Positions 25,820 to 32,241 of a DNA stretch of 32,241 bases are shown here, one piece after another. Made by a program: the position numbers and the translations under genes. The stretch's first letter is position 1. Each line of letters opens with the position of its first letter. The DNA is taken from assembly GCA_021790385.1 (NCBI GenBank), contig JAJYDW010000044.1, positions 1 through 32,241 on the forward strand, given 5' to 3'. Source of the stretch: Planctomycetota bacterium (GTDB taxonomy: Bacteria; Planctomycetota; Phycisphaerae; WQYP01). The notes beneath the pieces are model-generated. The model was not told the origin of the DNA, made no database searches, and saw nothing but the letters and a program-made list of their open reading frames with translations.

Positions 25820-26715
25820 CCTCGCCAATTCCCGAAAATCCAGCTTTTGCCGTTGCCGCCGCGCCGCTCCCGCGCTGCAATGTCCTGCAATCGGCGTGGG
25901 CACTTTACACCTTTACCCTCCGGCAACACCGCCACGGCAAACGTTGGCTCATTATGGCTGGGCTGGTGCTGCTGCCCGCACTTCTCTCCATCCTCGCACG
26001 AGCCACCGATCCAAGTGTGTCAGGCCGGGTGCTGGAATTTGATCTGGCTTTCATGTTTATTCCGCAGGGGCTGTTGCCGCTCCTGGCTCTCGTATACGCC
26101 TCCGGCATCCTCCATGACGAGCAGGAACAGCAAACCATCACCTATCTGTTGCTGCGCCCGATTTCCCGACCTCTCTTATACATGGTTAAACTTCTGGCCG
26201 CCATGACCGCCGCGGTGGTTTTAGCGCTGGTTTCCACCACCCTCACGTATGCCGCCATTTATGCCGGACAAATTCACATGGCGGATGCCGCTCTGCGCTG
26301 TTTGCAGGCCTGCCTGATCGATGGCCTGGCCGTGGCAACATATTGTTGTTTTTTTGGACTCCTTGGTCTGCTGACCCGTCGCGTGCTTGTGGCCGGCATT
26401 ATCTACATTGCCCTGGTGGAAGGCCTGCTGGCCAACCTGCCCTTCGCCATCCGCCTGATTACCGTGATTTATTACACCCGCCTGATTGCCTATCGCGCCC
26501 TGCCGTTCGTTGTACCCGGGGCATTCGGCAACACCCACAATATCGCCGCCGATGCCTGGCATTTCCATATCAGCGGCGACCCCACGCTGGCCCATGACCC
26601 GCACACCTGGGTGTGCGTGACAGTGCTGCTGGGCGGTGGAGCGTTGTGTATCGCCGCGGCCGCACTGCTATGCCGTAACCGTGAATTTTACGTAAAGACC
26701 CCGGACAAGGCCTGA
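25816..26715 (+). CDS. ABC transporter permease (ABC-2-like), second of two
   Basis: This 299-residue integral membrane protein overlaps the second ATPase by four bases (ATGA). It carries the ABC-2 permease hallmark GILHDEQEQQTITYLLLRP followed by ISRPLLYMVKLLAA, then several hydrophobic helices (AAVVLALVSTTLTYAAIY, GLLTRRVLVAGIIYIALVEGLL). A last helix at about 270-290 (VCVTVLLGGGALCIAAAALLC) ends the protein. It completes an ATPase-permease-ATPase-permease operon. Both pairs are probably expressed at equal level and may form one heteromeric exporter or two related ones. The substrate cannot be inferred. Confidence 0.82.
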   Translation: MTSPIPENPAFAVAAAPLPRCNVLQSAWALYTFTLRQHRHGKRWLIMAGLVLLPALLSILARATDPSVSGRVLEFDLAFMFIPQGLLPLLALVYASGILHDEQEQQTITYLLLRPISRPLLYMVKLLAAMTAAVVLALVSTTLTYAAIYAGQIHMADAALRCLQACLIDGLAVATYCCFFGLLGLLTRRVLVAGIIYIALVEGLLANLPFAIRLITVIYYTRLIAYRALPFVVPGAFGNTHNIAADAWHFHISGDPTLAHDPHTWVCVTVLLGGGALCIAAAALLCRNREFYVKTPDKA

Positions 26716-26768
26716 AGTGCGACATCCGGTAATCCAGCGGCCGGCTGTGCCTATCTGTTCGACAAGGT

Positions 26769-27431
26769 TCAGGAACCAGTATGGGCTTCGCTCTCAATCA
26801 TGGCCTTTTTTGCCGCTACTCCACCTGGGGCGCTAAACCCCGTCATTTCGCCGGACTTGCCCAGCACCCGATGACATGGAATCAAAATCGGAAATGGATT
26901 CCCTGCCAGCGCCCGGCCCACCGCCCGCGCCGCGCCAGCTCGCCCCACACCAGCGGCAAGCTCCCCATAAGTGCGGGTGCGTCCCGGCGGAATTTGCGAT
27001 GTAAGCCGCAGCACACTTTGCGCAAAATCCGATAGACCACCCACCTCCAGATACGGCAGCCAATCCGCCCAGATAGCCGCATCAAAATGCCGCTCTCGCC
27101 GCCCCCCTTGGTAATAATCACGCAAGAATTTGGCCAGCTTGGTCACGCGATGGTAACCCCTTGCCGATCGCTGCATTCGCCCCAGATCATCCCGCTGTCT
27201 TTGGGCTTGTGGAAATTCCCGGCGGATCTGCCGACACAAGGCGGACAGGCTTGGTTGGGCGGCCACAATTTTCAGCAAAACTGTTCGGCCTGGCTCCACC
27301 ACAGCCCCTGCGTCACCTTTCGCCACGCGCCACACCATCCCACAATAACCCCAAGCCGTTGCCACCACCCACCATCTGCTTTCACAGGTGGAATCAGAGA
27401 GTTTCAGGATGGACCTGGCAACATTTGTCAT
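26769..27431 (-). CDS. ogt: Methylated-DNA--protein-cysteine methyltransferase
   Basis: This 220-residue protein repairs O6-alkylguanine by transferring the alkyl group to its own cysteine. The active-site motif IPCHRVLG contains Cys186. Upstream are the helix-turn-helix region RTYGELAAGVGRAGAARAVGRALAGNPF, with the Arg finger, and Tyr155. GEMTGFSAPGGVAAKKAMIE closes the domain. The N-terminal ~90 residues are the variable alpha/beta domain; their sequence is not conserved and reads as moderately similar at best. The start at 27431 lacks a ribosome site, so an internal start (for example Met32) is possible. It lies back-to-back with the next gene and converges on the ABC operon. The gene symbol is assigned by family only. 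Confidence 0.85.
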   Translation of the reverse strand: MTNVARSILKLSDSTCESRWWVVATAWGYCGMVWRVAKGDAGAVVEPGRTVLLKIVAAQPSLSALCRQIRREFPQAQRQRDDLGRMQRSARGYHRVTKLAKFLRDYYQGGRRERHFDAAIWADWLPYLEVGGLSDFAQSVLRLTSQIPPGRTRTYGELAAGVGRAGAARAVGRALAGNPFPILIPCHRVLGKSGEMTGFSAPGGVAAKKAMIESEAHTGS

Positions 27432-27493
27432 GGATGAACGTTATAAGAAAGACTACGCGAAGTCAATGGCGGGCGAATAAACAGGAAACTCCC

Positions 27494-28324
27494 ATGGCAC
27501 CCAATAATACTGCAGCACGTAAAAGACCTGGCTGGCTTAATCGTTCTAATCTGATGCTGCTGCTGGCCGCCATTCTGGTACTGACGGCGGTGCTGATACT
27601 GGTGCGCCATTGGGGCAGCCTGTTTGGCAGGCCGAAAATAAGTACGGTGGCGTTTTTCCAGATATCCAATACGGTCGGCCAGGATTTTTCCAAACCGGTC
27701 AGCGCTAACAATCCGCCGGATCCTGCCTCCCCCAAGGACACCAGCACGTATGAATTCGCGGCATCAGATGGGAAATTGCTCATCACCATGCATCCGAATA
27801 ACCCTGCGATCCAGCCCATGCTCACGTTTGTGCCGATGCGGCACCCCGTCCGTCCGCCGATGTGGGTACAGCAACTGGAAAAGATTTCCGATCCGGCACG
27901 CCGGGCCTTAACCATGGCCGCCCGGCGCAGCCCATGGGCCATGCAAATGTGGCTGCGCCGCGCCGGTGCAGATAAAGCTCAACAACTATCTGCTCATACC
28001 GCATGGGAAAGCTATCAGGCCGCCCTTACCATCCTCCAGCAGGAACAGGAAGCGGGAAGTTTTGCCACCGGCCACTTGCACGCAGTACTCCACGCACTAA
28101 AAAAATTTAACCAGGCCAAAGGCAATGTCTTTAAAAATTCCCATAAACAGGATCTGGCGCAGGCTGTCTTTGCGGCGGGCCAAAGCTATCTCCGGCAACT
28201 TCGGGCGGCCCGTAACAAGGCCCGGGAACACTATGTCAACAGCGTCTATTCATCCCTGACCGATCAACAACGGACCGCCATAGGTGCGGCCATTACCAAA
28301 TTTCTTTCCCGCTTTGGCGGATAA
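27494..28324 (+). CDS. Unrecognised single-pass membrane protein
   Basis: I do not recognise this 276-residue protein. A basic N-terminus (residues 8-18) precedes a single membrane anchor (LMLLLAAILVLTAVLILV, about 20-37). The rest is predicted outside the membrane or facing the cytoplasm. The body is rich in Ala, Gln and Lys and appears mainly helical after residue 110, ending RNKAREHYVNSVYSSLTDQQ and onward. No catalytic motif was seen. AGGA at 27483-27486 supports ATG 27494. The frame extends upstream to 27161, but that region is the antisense of ogt. ATG 27434 is an alternative that would add 20 residues without a ribosome site. Confidence 0.6.
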   Translation: MAPNNTAARKRPGWLNRSNLMLLLAAILVLTAVLILVRHWGSLFGRPKISTVAFFQISNTVGQDFSKPVSANNPPDPASPKDTSTYEFAASDGKLLITMHPNNPAIQPMLTFVPMRHPVRPPMWVQQLEKISDPARRALTMAARRSPWAMQMWLRRAGADKAQQLSAHTAWESYQAALTILQQEQEAGSFATGHLHAVLHALKKFNQAKGNVFKNSHKQDLAQAVFAAGQSYLRQLRAARNKAREHYVNSVYSSLTDQQRTAIGAAITKFLSRFGG

Positions 28325-28542
28325 TGTTCCCGGCCGCAGATCCGCCGCCTTCGACAATCTTTGCATTTAACCCGGAGTATTATCAGCCGTTGCTGGAGTT
28401 TGCTCAAACTGCCGGTATCAGAACTGTGCAAAAACTCATGATCAGCACCTGTCGGTATTTTTTATCAACCCTGCTGATGGCCCATAACCAGACTTTATCA
28501 GGATGTTTTGAATCTTACGGCCTCATTCGTCCGATGGGATAA
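28324..28542 (+). CDS. Short doubtful ORF sharing a TAATG stop-start with the upstream gene
   Basis: This 72-codon open frame starts at the ATG overlapping the upstream TAA (TAATG at 28322-28326), a layout seen in translational coupling. The product (MFPAADPPPSTIFAFNPEYY onward) has no recognised motif, a mixed composition and no clear membrane segment. The codon use looks less regular than in its neighbours. It may be a real coupled small gene or a chance open frame in the spacer before the HAD gene. Confidence 0.22.
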   Translation: MFPAADPPPSTIFAFNPEYYQPLLEFAQTAGIRTVQKLMISTCRYFLSTLLMAHNQTLSGCFESYGLIRPMG

Positions 28543-28628
28543 GTGTTCGTAGATCCTTTCAGCGCACAGGTTCGAGACAGGCGGCAAGCAGGATCGTGGT
28601 TTTTCACTGGTTTGGAGATGGAGTTTCT
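28325..28628. other. Spacer before the HAD hydrolase gene
   Basis: These 304 bases contain only the doubtful 72-codon frame noted above. The ribosome site of the HAD gene is at 28619-28622 (GGAG). No good promoter pair or terminator hairpin was recognised. Confidence 0.45.
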
Positions 28629-29618
28629 ATGTCGGTTGGTGAACTAATAGCTGCCTTTCGCGAACGGGTCGCCCCTGGCAGTACGCCGCTGATCGCTCCA
28701 GAACCCGCACGCCGGGCCACCACTCCTCATACCATTGTTATTAACCCCGTTGACATCCAGGAGGAAACACCGGCTAAAACCTCCACCGGCATCGGCTTGG
28801 TGGCCCTGGATATGGATGGCACGCTGCTGAATTTCCGTGAAGCTATTACCGCCCGCGTACATCGGGCCTTGCGCGCCGCCGTCGGCCGCGGCGTGCATAT
28901 CGTACTGGCCACCGCCCGCCCACCCCGCGCCGTTCGTTTCTATCATCAGTCGCTGGGGCTGAAAACGCCCATCATCAGCCAGAACGGCGCCTTGGTCTGG
29001 GATGAAAAAAACCGCCGCCCCATTCACCATCTTAGTATCAATGCGGACCTGGCCAAAAAGGTCATTAACTTCGCCCGCAAAATGTTCCCTGACCTGCTGG
29101 CCTGTGTTGAAATTATTGACAAGCAGTACGCCGAAGAATCCATGAAACTGCCCGCGGAATCTTCCACCTCCCGGCGCATGTTTTCCCCGGAATTTATCTG
29201 TCCCATTGACGCTTTCCTGCGCGTGCCCGCCACCCGCCTGCTTTTGCAGTCATCTGCTACGGACTTGGATCATCTGGAACAAGCCATCGAGACAAAATTT
29301 CCCGGCAAGTTCAATTGTTTCCGCAGCAACCCAAAATTGTTACAACTCACCGCGGACATTGCCAACAAAGGGTACGCCCTGGAAATTGTCGCCCGGCAAT
29401 TCAACATCCCCCAACGGCAAGTCATGGCCATCGGCGATTCCCATAACGATTTGCACATGCTGCAATGGGCCGGTCTTGGCGTAGCCGTGGCCAACGCCCA
29501 TGAAAATATCAAATCCCAGGCCGACCATACCGTACCTTCTAACGACCGCGATGGCGTGGCGGTGGCCTTGGAACAATTCGTTTTAAATCCAGCCAAGCGC
29601 TCCAAATCCCCGGCTTAA
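28629..29618 (+). CDS. HAD-superfamily phosphatase, Cof type
   Basis: This 329-residue enzyme probably dephosphorylates a small phosphorylated metabolite. Motif I is LVALDMDGTLLN, with nucleophile Asp61 and Asp63. Motif II is the Thr95 in VLATARPPR. Lys247 in DIANKGYALEIVA is motif III. Motif IV is AIGDSHNDLHML, with Asp270 and Asp274. A cap domain lies between motifs II and III, as in Cof-type (IIB) members. The first 50 residues are an extension absent from most of the family, without signal features. ATG 28629 is chosen for GGAG 6 bases upstream; the frame remains open to 28596. The substrate is not predictable, as sugar phosphates and FMN are both known for the family. Confidence 0.85.
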   Translation: MSVGELIAAFRERVAPGSTPLIAPEPARRATTPHTIVINPVDIQEETPAKTSTGIGLVALDMDGTLLNFREAITARVHRALRAAVGRGVHIVLATARPPRAVRFYHQSLGLKTPIISQNGALVWDEKNRRPIHHLSINADLAKKVINFARKMFPDLLACVEIIDKQYAEESMKLPAESSTSRRMFSPEFICPIDAFLRVPATRLLLQSSATDLDHLEQAIETKFPGKFNCFRSNPKLLQLTADIANKGYALEIVARQFNIPQRQVMAIGDSHNDLHMLQWAGLGVAVANAHENIKSQADHTVPSNDRDGVAVALEQFVLNPAKRSKSPA

Positions 29619-29785
29619 TCAGTTCATCTCCTCACTTTGAACAACTGGCATGGTGCTGCTCGCGGATCGTCCAGCGGCATCAGACATTTTATGTTTCCCG
29701 AAATAATGCGCACTTTCCCCTCTCTGGTGAGCTGTCATTACCCAATTGACAAGCCTGCAAAACCTGAATCCCGTTGGACCATTTA

Positions 29786-29950
29786 GAGGCTGTCAGGAAA
29801 TAAAGCGTTTGAATACGGCGCAGGCATTTTGGCGGCCGGCAAGGCGCGAGCGATCGCATACCCTGGCCATGGGTCTGTAAGGAGCGACGAGCGATGCCCC
29901 GCCACCAAAAAGGGCCAGCCAGATGGCAAAGGTTATCTTTTGACAGCCCC
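29786..29950. mobile_element. MITE-like element with 18-bp imperfect inverted ends and TTA target duplication
   Basis: GAGGCTGTCAGGAAATAA (29786-29803) and the reverse complement of 29933-29950 (GGGGCTGTCAAAAGATAA) match at 14 of 18 positions. Directly outside both ends is TTA (29783-29785 and 29951-29953), consistent with a 3-bp target duplication. Inside are a partial second inverted pair (TTTTGGCGG at 29827 and CCGCCACCAAAA at 29899) and a repeated CGAGCGAT (29847, 29888). There is no transposase. The right end lies 4 bp beyond the acpS stop. Its parent element is not identified. Confidence 0.6.
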
Positions 29951-29954
29951 TTAC

Positions 29955-30335
29955 TCAATGTTCTGCTATGGCGCTAGCCATGGCGTAGTCGCCCGCATGC
30001 GATATTGAAATGTGCCAACACCGAATACCCATACTCTCCGCAATTCGCCCGCATTCGCCGCCAAGAACAATACTTGGTCGCCCTGAAGCTTCGCGCAGAA
30101 TGTCAATATCCGTCCATGCAATATGCCCGCGCCAGCCTGTGCCCAGAGCTTTGAGCACCGCCTCCTTCAACGCAAATCTGCCGGCATAATGCTGTGCTGG
30201 TTGCGCGTGATCCTGGCAATAGGCCTGTTCCGCGGCGGTGAAACACCGATCCAGAAAGTGTTTCCCATGTTTATCAATCATCTGGGCAATACGGTCAATG
30301 CGCACCAAGTCAATTCCATGTCCGACAATCGCCAT
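29955..30335 (-). CDS. acpS: Holo-[acyl-carrier-protein] synthase
   Basis: This 126-residue enzyme transfers 4'-phosphopantetheine from CoA to a serine of acyl carrier protein, an essential step of fatty acid synthesis. Its length matches the AcpS family. VGHGIDLVRIDRI carries the Mg-binding Asp9. RFALKEAVLKALGTG carries Lys57 and Glu58. HISISHAGDYAMA near the C-terminus is the third conserved block. No strong ribosome site is visible. A CCCGC-AAA-GCGGG hairpin lies about 20 bases upstream of the start on the minus strand (30356-30368) and may influence expression. The MITE-like element begins 4 bases after the stop. Confidence 0.93.
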   Translation of the reverse strand: MAIVGHGIDLVRIDRIAQMIDKHGKHFLDRCFTAAEQAYCQDHAQPAQHYAGRFALKEAVLKALGTGWRGHIAWTDIDILREASGRPSIVLGGECGRIAESMGIRCWHISISHAGDYAMASAIAEH

Positions 30336-30709
30336 AGATTTGCATCCCGAAATAACCCGCTTTGCGGGCAGTGCCGGCCATCATCACCGGCTCCCCGCCA
30401 CTATGCCCATGGAAGCAGACGCGGTCAAGTCCGTTGCCGACGGCTGATTCACCCAGTACCGTTGTAACCGCCATATTCAGGCCAATCTGGTCGGGTCTAT
30501 CGAAACACTTGTCCATGGGCTAAGTCTTCCAAACGATGCTGCCGTCGGCAAAAATCAATACCGTTGCATTAAATTATCTATCCGGATATCCCTGTAAAAT
30601 TTTCCCAATCTATAAACCACAGATACCAGAAATGACCCAAGCAAATAAAAAAAGAAAGGCCGGATGTTTAATCCGGCCTTCTTTAATACAGCGTCTAAAC
30701 ACTGGCTGA
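30336..30709. other. Intergenic region between acpS and the MFS gene
   Basis: This 374-bp stretch contains the small hairpin at 30356-30368 and the terminator of the MFS gene at 30641-30680. A 68-codon minus-strand frame (30310-30516) overlaps the acpS start and shows no family features. No clear acpS promoter was recognised. Confidence 0.5.
30641..30680 (-). terminator. Intrinsic terminator of the MFS transporter gene
   Basis: AAGGCCGGAT (30656-30665) pairs perfectly with ATCCGGCCTT (30671-30680) around a 5-base loop. Read on the minus strand, the 10-bp stem is followed by TTCTTTTTTTATTT, a strong U-tract, 30 bases after the MFS stop. On the + strand the hairpin is followed by CTTTAATA, so weak bidirectional activity is possible. 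Confidence 0.9.
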
Positions 30710-32113
30710 TCAGGCGGCCAAAGCCGGGTGGCTTGCTTTATGGCTTGGCGAACTATCTTCCAAGCTGACCTCTTCCAGCGACTTGCCGGCTGGTTCCGGC
30801 ACACACAGATACGTGAGCACCAGACCCGCCACCGAGATACCTGCTGACAGCAACAATGTACCTGCCAGGTGTAAATGACTCACGAGCACCGGGAATAAGA
30901 ATACTCCGATAAAGGCGCCAATTTTCCCAACCCCAGCGGAGATTCCATGACCGGTCGTTCGCCGGTTGACCGGAAACAACTCTGCCGCAAGAATAAATGT
31001 AGTCACATTCGGCCCAAATTCGATAAAGAAAAAGCTGATTCCGAACAACACTAAAAACGGCAGAATATCCGATGTAAGACCGGGAATAAGGCCTATCAGA
31101 GCAAAGCACACCGCCATGACTGCAAAACCAATTATTTGCAATGCCCGACGACCGATTTTATCGGAAAACATAAAGGCACAGACATAACCCGGCACGGCGA
31201 AACACGCAAAGATGATGGCACCCCACGAAAGGTTGGCCAGTAATCCTGCATGTGGAGCAATCGTTTTCATGATCAGCGGCATGGACACGGTATTGCCGTA
31301 AAACGCGTAATCCAGCAGTGCCCAGGCACCTGCGGTGCCAATCAGGGTAACAAAGTATTTGAAGAAAAGCTTTTCATTAACCCGGCGATCCGAAGCGCGG
31401 GCCATGGCCACACCATTGCTGTAGCGGGCCAGTTCTTTCGCGGCCGTGGCGGCGTCCCCTTTCACCTTGGCATTCCAACGCGGCGATTCCGGAAGTGTGC
31501 GCCGCAGTAAAATCACCGCACCGGCCGGTATAGCCCCAAGCCCCAGCAAAATGCGCCAGGTCGTATCGTGGTTCACACCCGCACCCAAAAGCAGGATTGC
31601 AATAACTGGGCCTACCAGAAAGCCCAAGGCCTGGCAGGAAAACACCATGCCCACCATTTTCCCACGATCTTTGGTATTGGCATATTCGCTCATAATAACG
31701 GCGGAAAGTGGATAATCGCCGCCGATACCGAAGCCCATAATCGTCCGGGCTGCGATCAGCCACACAATGTTCTGGCTTAGTGCGCTCATAATGGCACCAA
31801 TCGCCATCAGTCCCGCTTCTACGCCGTAAATTCTTTTGCGCCCCACCACATCCGCCAGCCGTCCAAAGAAAAACGCACCCAAAAATGTCGCAAAGAGCGA
31901 TACCGAGTTCACCAACCCCAACTGAAACGGGGTTACATGCCAGATACCGGAAATCAAAACCGTTGCTGTGCCGATTACCGTCAAGTCATACGCCGAGGTG
32001 AAAAAGCCCATTCCGGCCGTGATAATCGCGCGTAAATGAAAGCCGCTGAATTTCGCTTCATTCAGCGAATCAGATATTTCCCGGGCTAAATGCGTGTCCG
32101 TTACCTGTGACAT
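30710..32113 (-). CDS. MFS transporter, phosphate:H+ symporter-like
   Basis: This 467-residue protein has about twelve membrane segments. GFFTSAYDLTVIG (36-48) and GIGGDYPLSAVIMSEYA (129-145) are characteristic of the phosphate:H+ symporter (PHS, Pho84-like) branch of the major facilitator superfamily. GRLADVVGRKR (84-94) is the general MFS loop motif, and LPESPRWN follows the sixth helix. The probable role is proton-driven uptake of phosphate or another anion; other organic acids or sugars cannot be excluded. The C-terminal tail is polar (EVSLEDSSPSHKASHPALAA). No clear ribosome site precedes the ATG. The gene is followed by a strong terminator and is probably monocistronic. Confidence 0.85.
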   Translation of the reverse strand: MSQVTDTHLAREISDSLNEAKFSGFHLRAIITAGMGFFTSAYDLTVIGTATVLISGIWHVTPFQLGLVNSVSLFATFLGAFFFGRLADVVGRKRIYGVEAGLMAIGAIMSALSQNIVWLIAARTIMGFGIGGDYPLSAVIMSEYANTKDRGKMVGMVFSCQALGFLVGPVIAILLLGAGVNHDTTWRILLGLGAIPAGAVILLRRTLPESPRWNAKVKGDAATAAKELARYSNGVAMARASDRRVNEKLFFKYFVTLIGTAGAWALLDYAFYGNTVSMPLIMKTIAPHAGLLANLSWGAIIFACFAVPGYVCAFMFSDKIGRRALQIIGFAVMAVCFALIGLIPGLTSDILPFLVLFGISFFFIEFGPNVTTFILAAELFPVNRRTTGHGISAGVGKIGAFIGVFLFPVLVSHLHLAGTLLLSAGISVAGLVLTYLCVPEPAGKSLEEVSLEDSSPSHKASHPALAA

Positions 32114-32138
32114 TCTAGTGTAGTGTCTCGTAAATGAC

Positions 32139-32167
32139 TTGACATATAGATGCTGGCATGGTATGCT
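32139..32167 (+). promoter_or_regulatory. Promoter for the truncated ORF at the window end
   Basis: TTGACA (32139-32144) and TATGCT (32162-32167) are spaced by 17 bp. The ATG at 32174 begins 7 bases after the -10 box, close to where transcription should start, so the mRNA may have no leader. Confidence 0.55.
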
Positions 32168-32173
32168 TTGTTC

Positions 32174-32241
32174 ATGGCAAATTATGCATCATCGGCGCTT
32201 ATATGTGATCGCAACCAGCGGATGCGGCTGAAGCATCTGGA
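32174..32241 (+). CDS. Start of a truncated ORF, possibly a transposase
   Basis: The frame from ATG 32174 is open to the end of the window, giving 22 residues (MANYASSALICDRNQRMRLK onward). There is no ribosome site; the promoter box directly upstream suggests leaderless translation. The segment ALICDRNQRMRLKHL loosely resembles the first helix of IS630-type transposases, and the preceding TAGTGTCTCGTAAATGACTT could be an element end. Both are weak inferences from a short fragment. Confidence 0.4.
   Translation, partial: MANYASSALICDRNQRMRLKHL

Noticed and set aside
27161-27493. Long upstream extension of the membrane-protein gene at 27494
   Set aside because: It runs antisense through the alkyltransferase gene, and the AGGA site with a clear membrane anchor supports the later start.
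29689-29958. 89-codon minus-strand frame across the MITE-like element
   Set aside because: It crosses the inverted ends and flanks of the element and has no family features, so it is most likely a chance frame in a mobile repeat.
30310-30516. 68-codon minus-strand frame upstream of acpS, considered as a pdxJ remnant
   Set aside because: pdxJ often neighbours acpS, but no PdxJ motif could be recognised and the frame overlaps the acpS start in another phase.

Overview
The window looks like a chromosomal segment of a planctomycete, most likely of the class Phycisphaerae. This is inferred from a combination of gene types, not from any marker gene. The indicators are two long proteins with autotransporter-type beta-strand repeats and PEP-CTERM tails, two prepilin-like proteins with an H-X9-D signature, a CxPxR sulfatase, a GntR/LacI hybrid regulator, and several glycoside hydrolases fused to beta-sandwich modules. 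Base composition is moderately GC-rich, with AT-rich spacers. No rRNA, tRNA, CRISPR array or replication origin was seen.

Positions 402-20880 form a single-strand (+) block that reads as a locus for polysaccharide attack and cell-surface display. It opens with a 1469-residue surface protein. Its N-terminal region carries a chymotrypsin-like His/Asp/Ser triad and its centre has 465-bp tandem repeats. Next come a secreted GH5-type hydrolase, a GntR/LacI-type regulator with its own strong promoter, a second repeat/PEP-CTERM protein, two paralogous pseudopilin-like proteins, a 906-residue putative lipoprotein with two GH5 domains, an SGNH hydrolase, a sulfatase, an ADP-ribosylglycohydrolase-family protein and a GH2 beta-mannosidase-like enzyme. 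My inference is that the locus degrades a decorated (acetylated and/or sulfated) beta-mannan-type glycan. The secreted GH5 enzymes would cut the chain, the esterase and sulfatase would strip substituents, and the signal-less GH2 enzyme would finish oligosaccharides inside the cell. No transporter for the products lies inside the block.

Positions 21219-29618 are more ordinary. They hold a small DUF4870-type membrane protein, a minus-strand isochorismatase-like hydrolase with a doubtful catalytic lysine, a four-gene overlapping ABC transporter operon (ATPase, permease, ATPase, permease), a minus-strand O6-alkylguanine-DNA alkyltransferase, an unrecognised single-pass membrane protein and a Cof-type HAD phosphatase.

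The right end (29619-32241) holds a 165-bp MITE-like element with imperfect inverted ends and TTA flanks, abutting acpS (holo-ACP synthase). A phosphate:H+ symporter-type MFS transporter with a clear intrinsic terminator follows. The window ends in a truncated ORF whose promoter lies so close to its ATG that the transcript may be leaderless; it may be the start of an insertion sequence.
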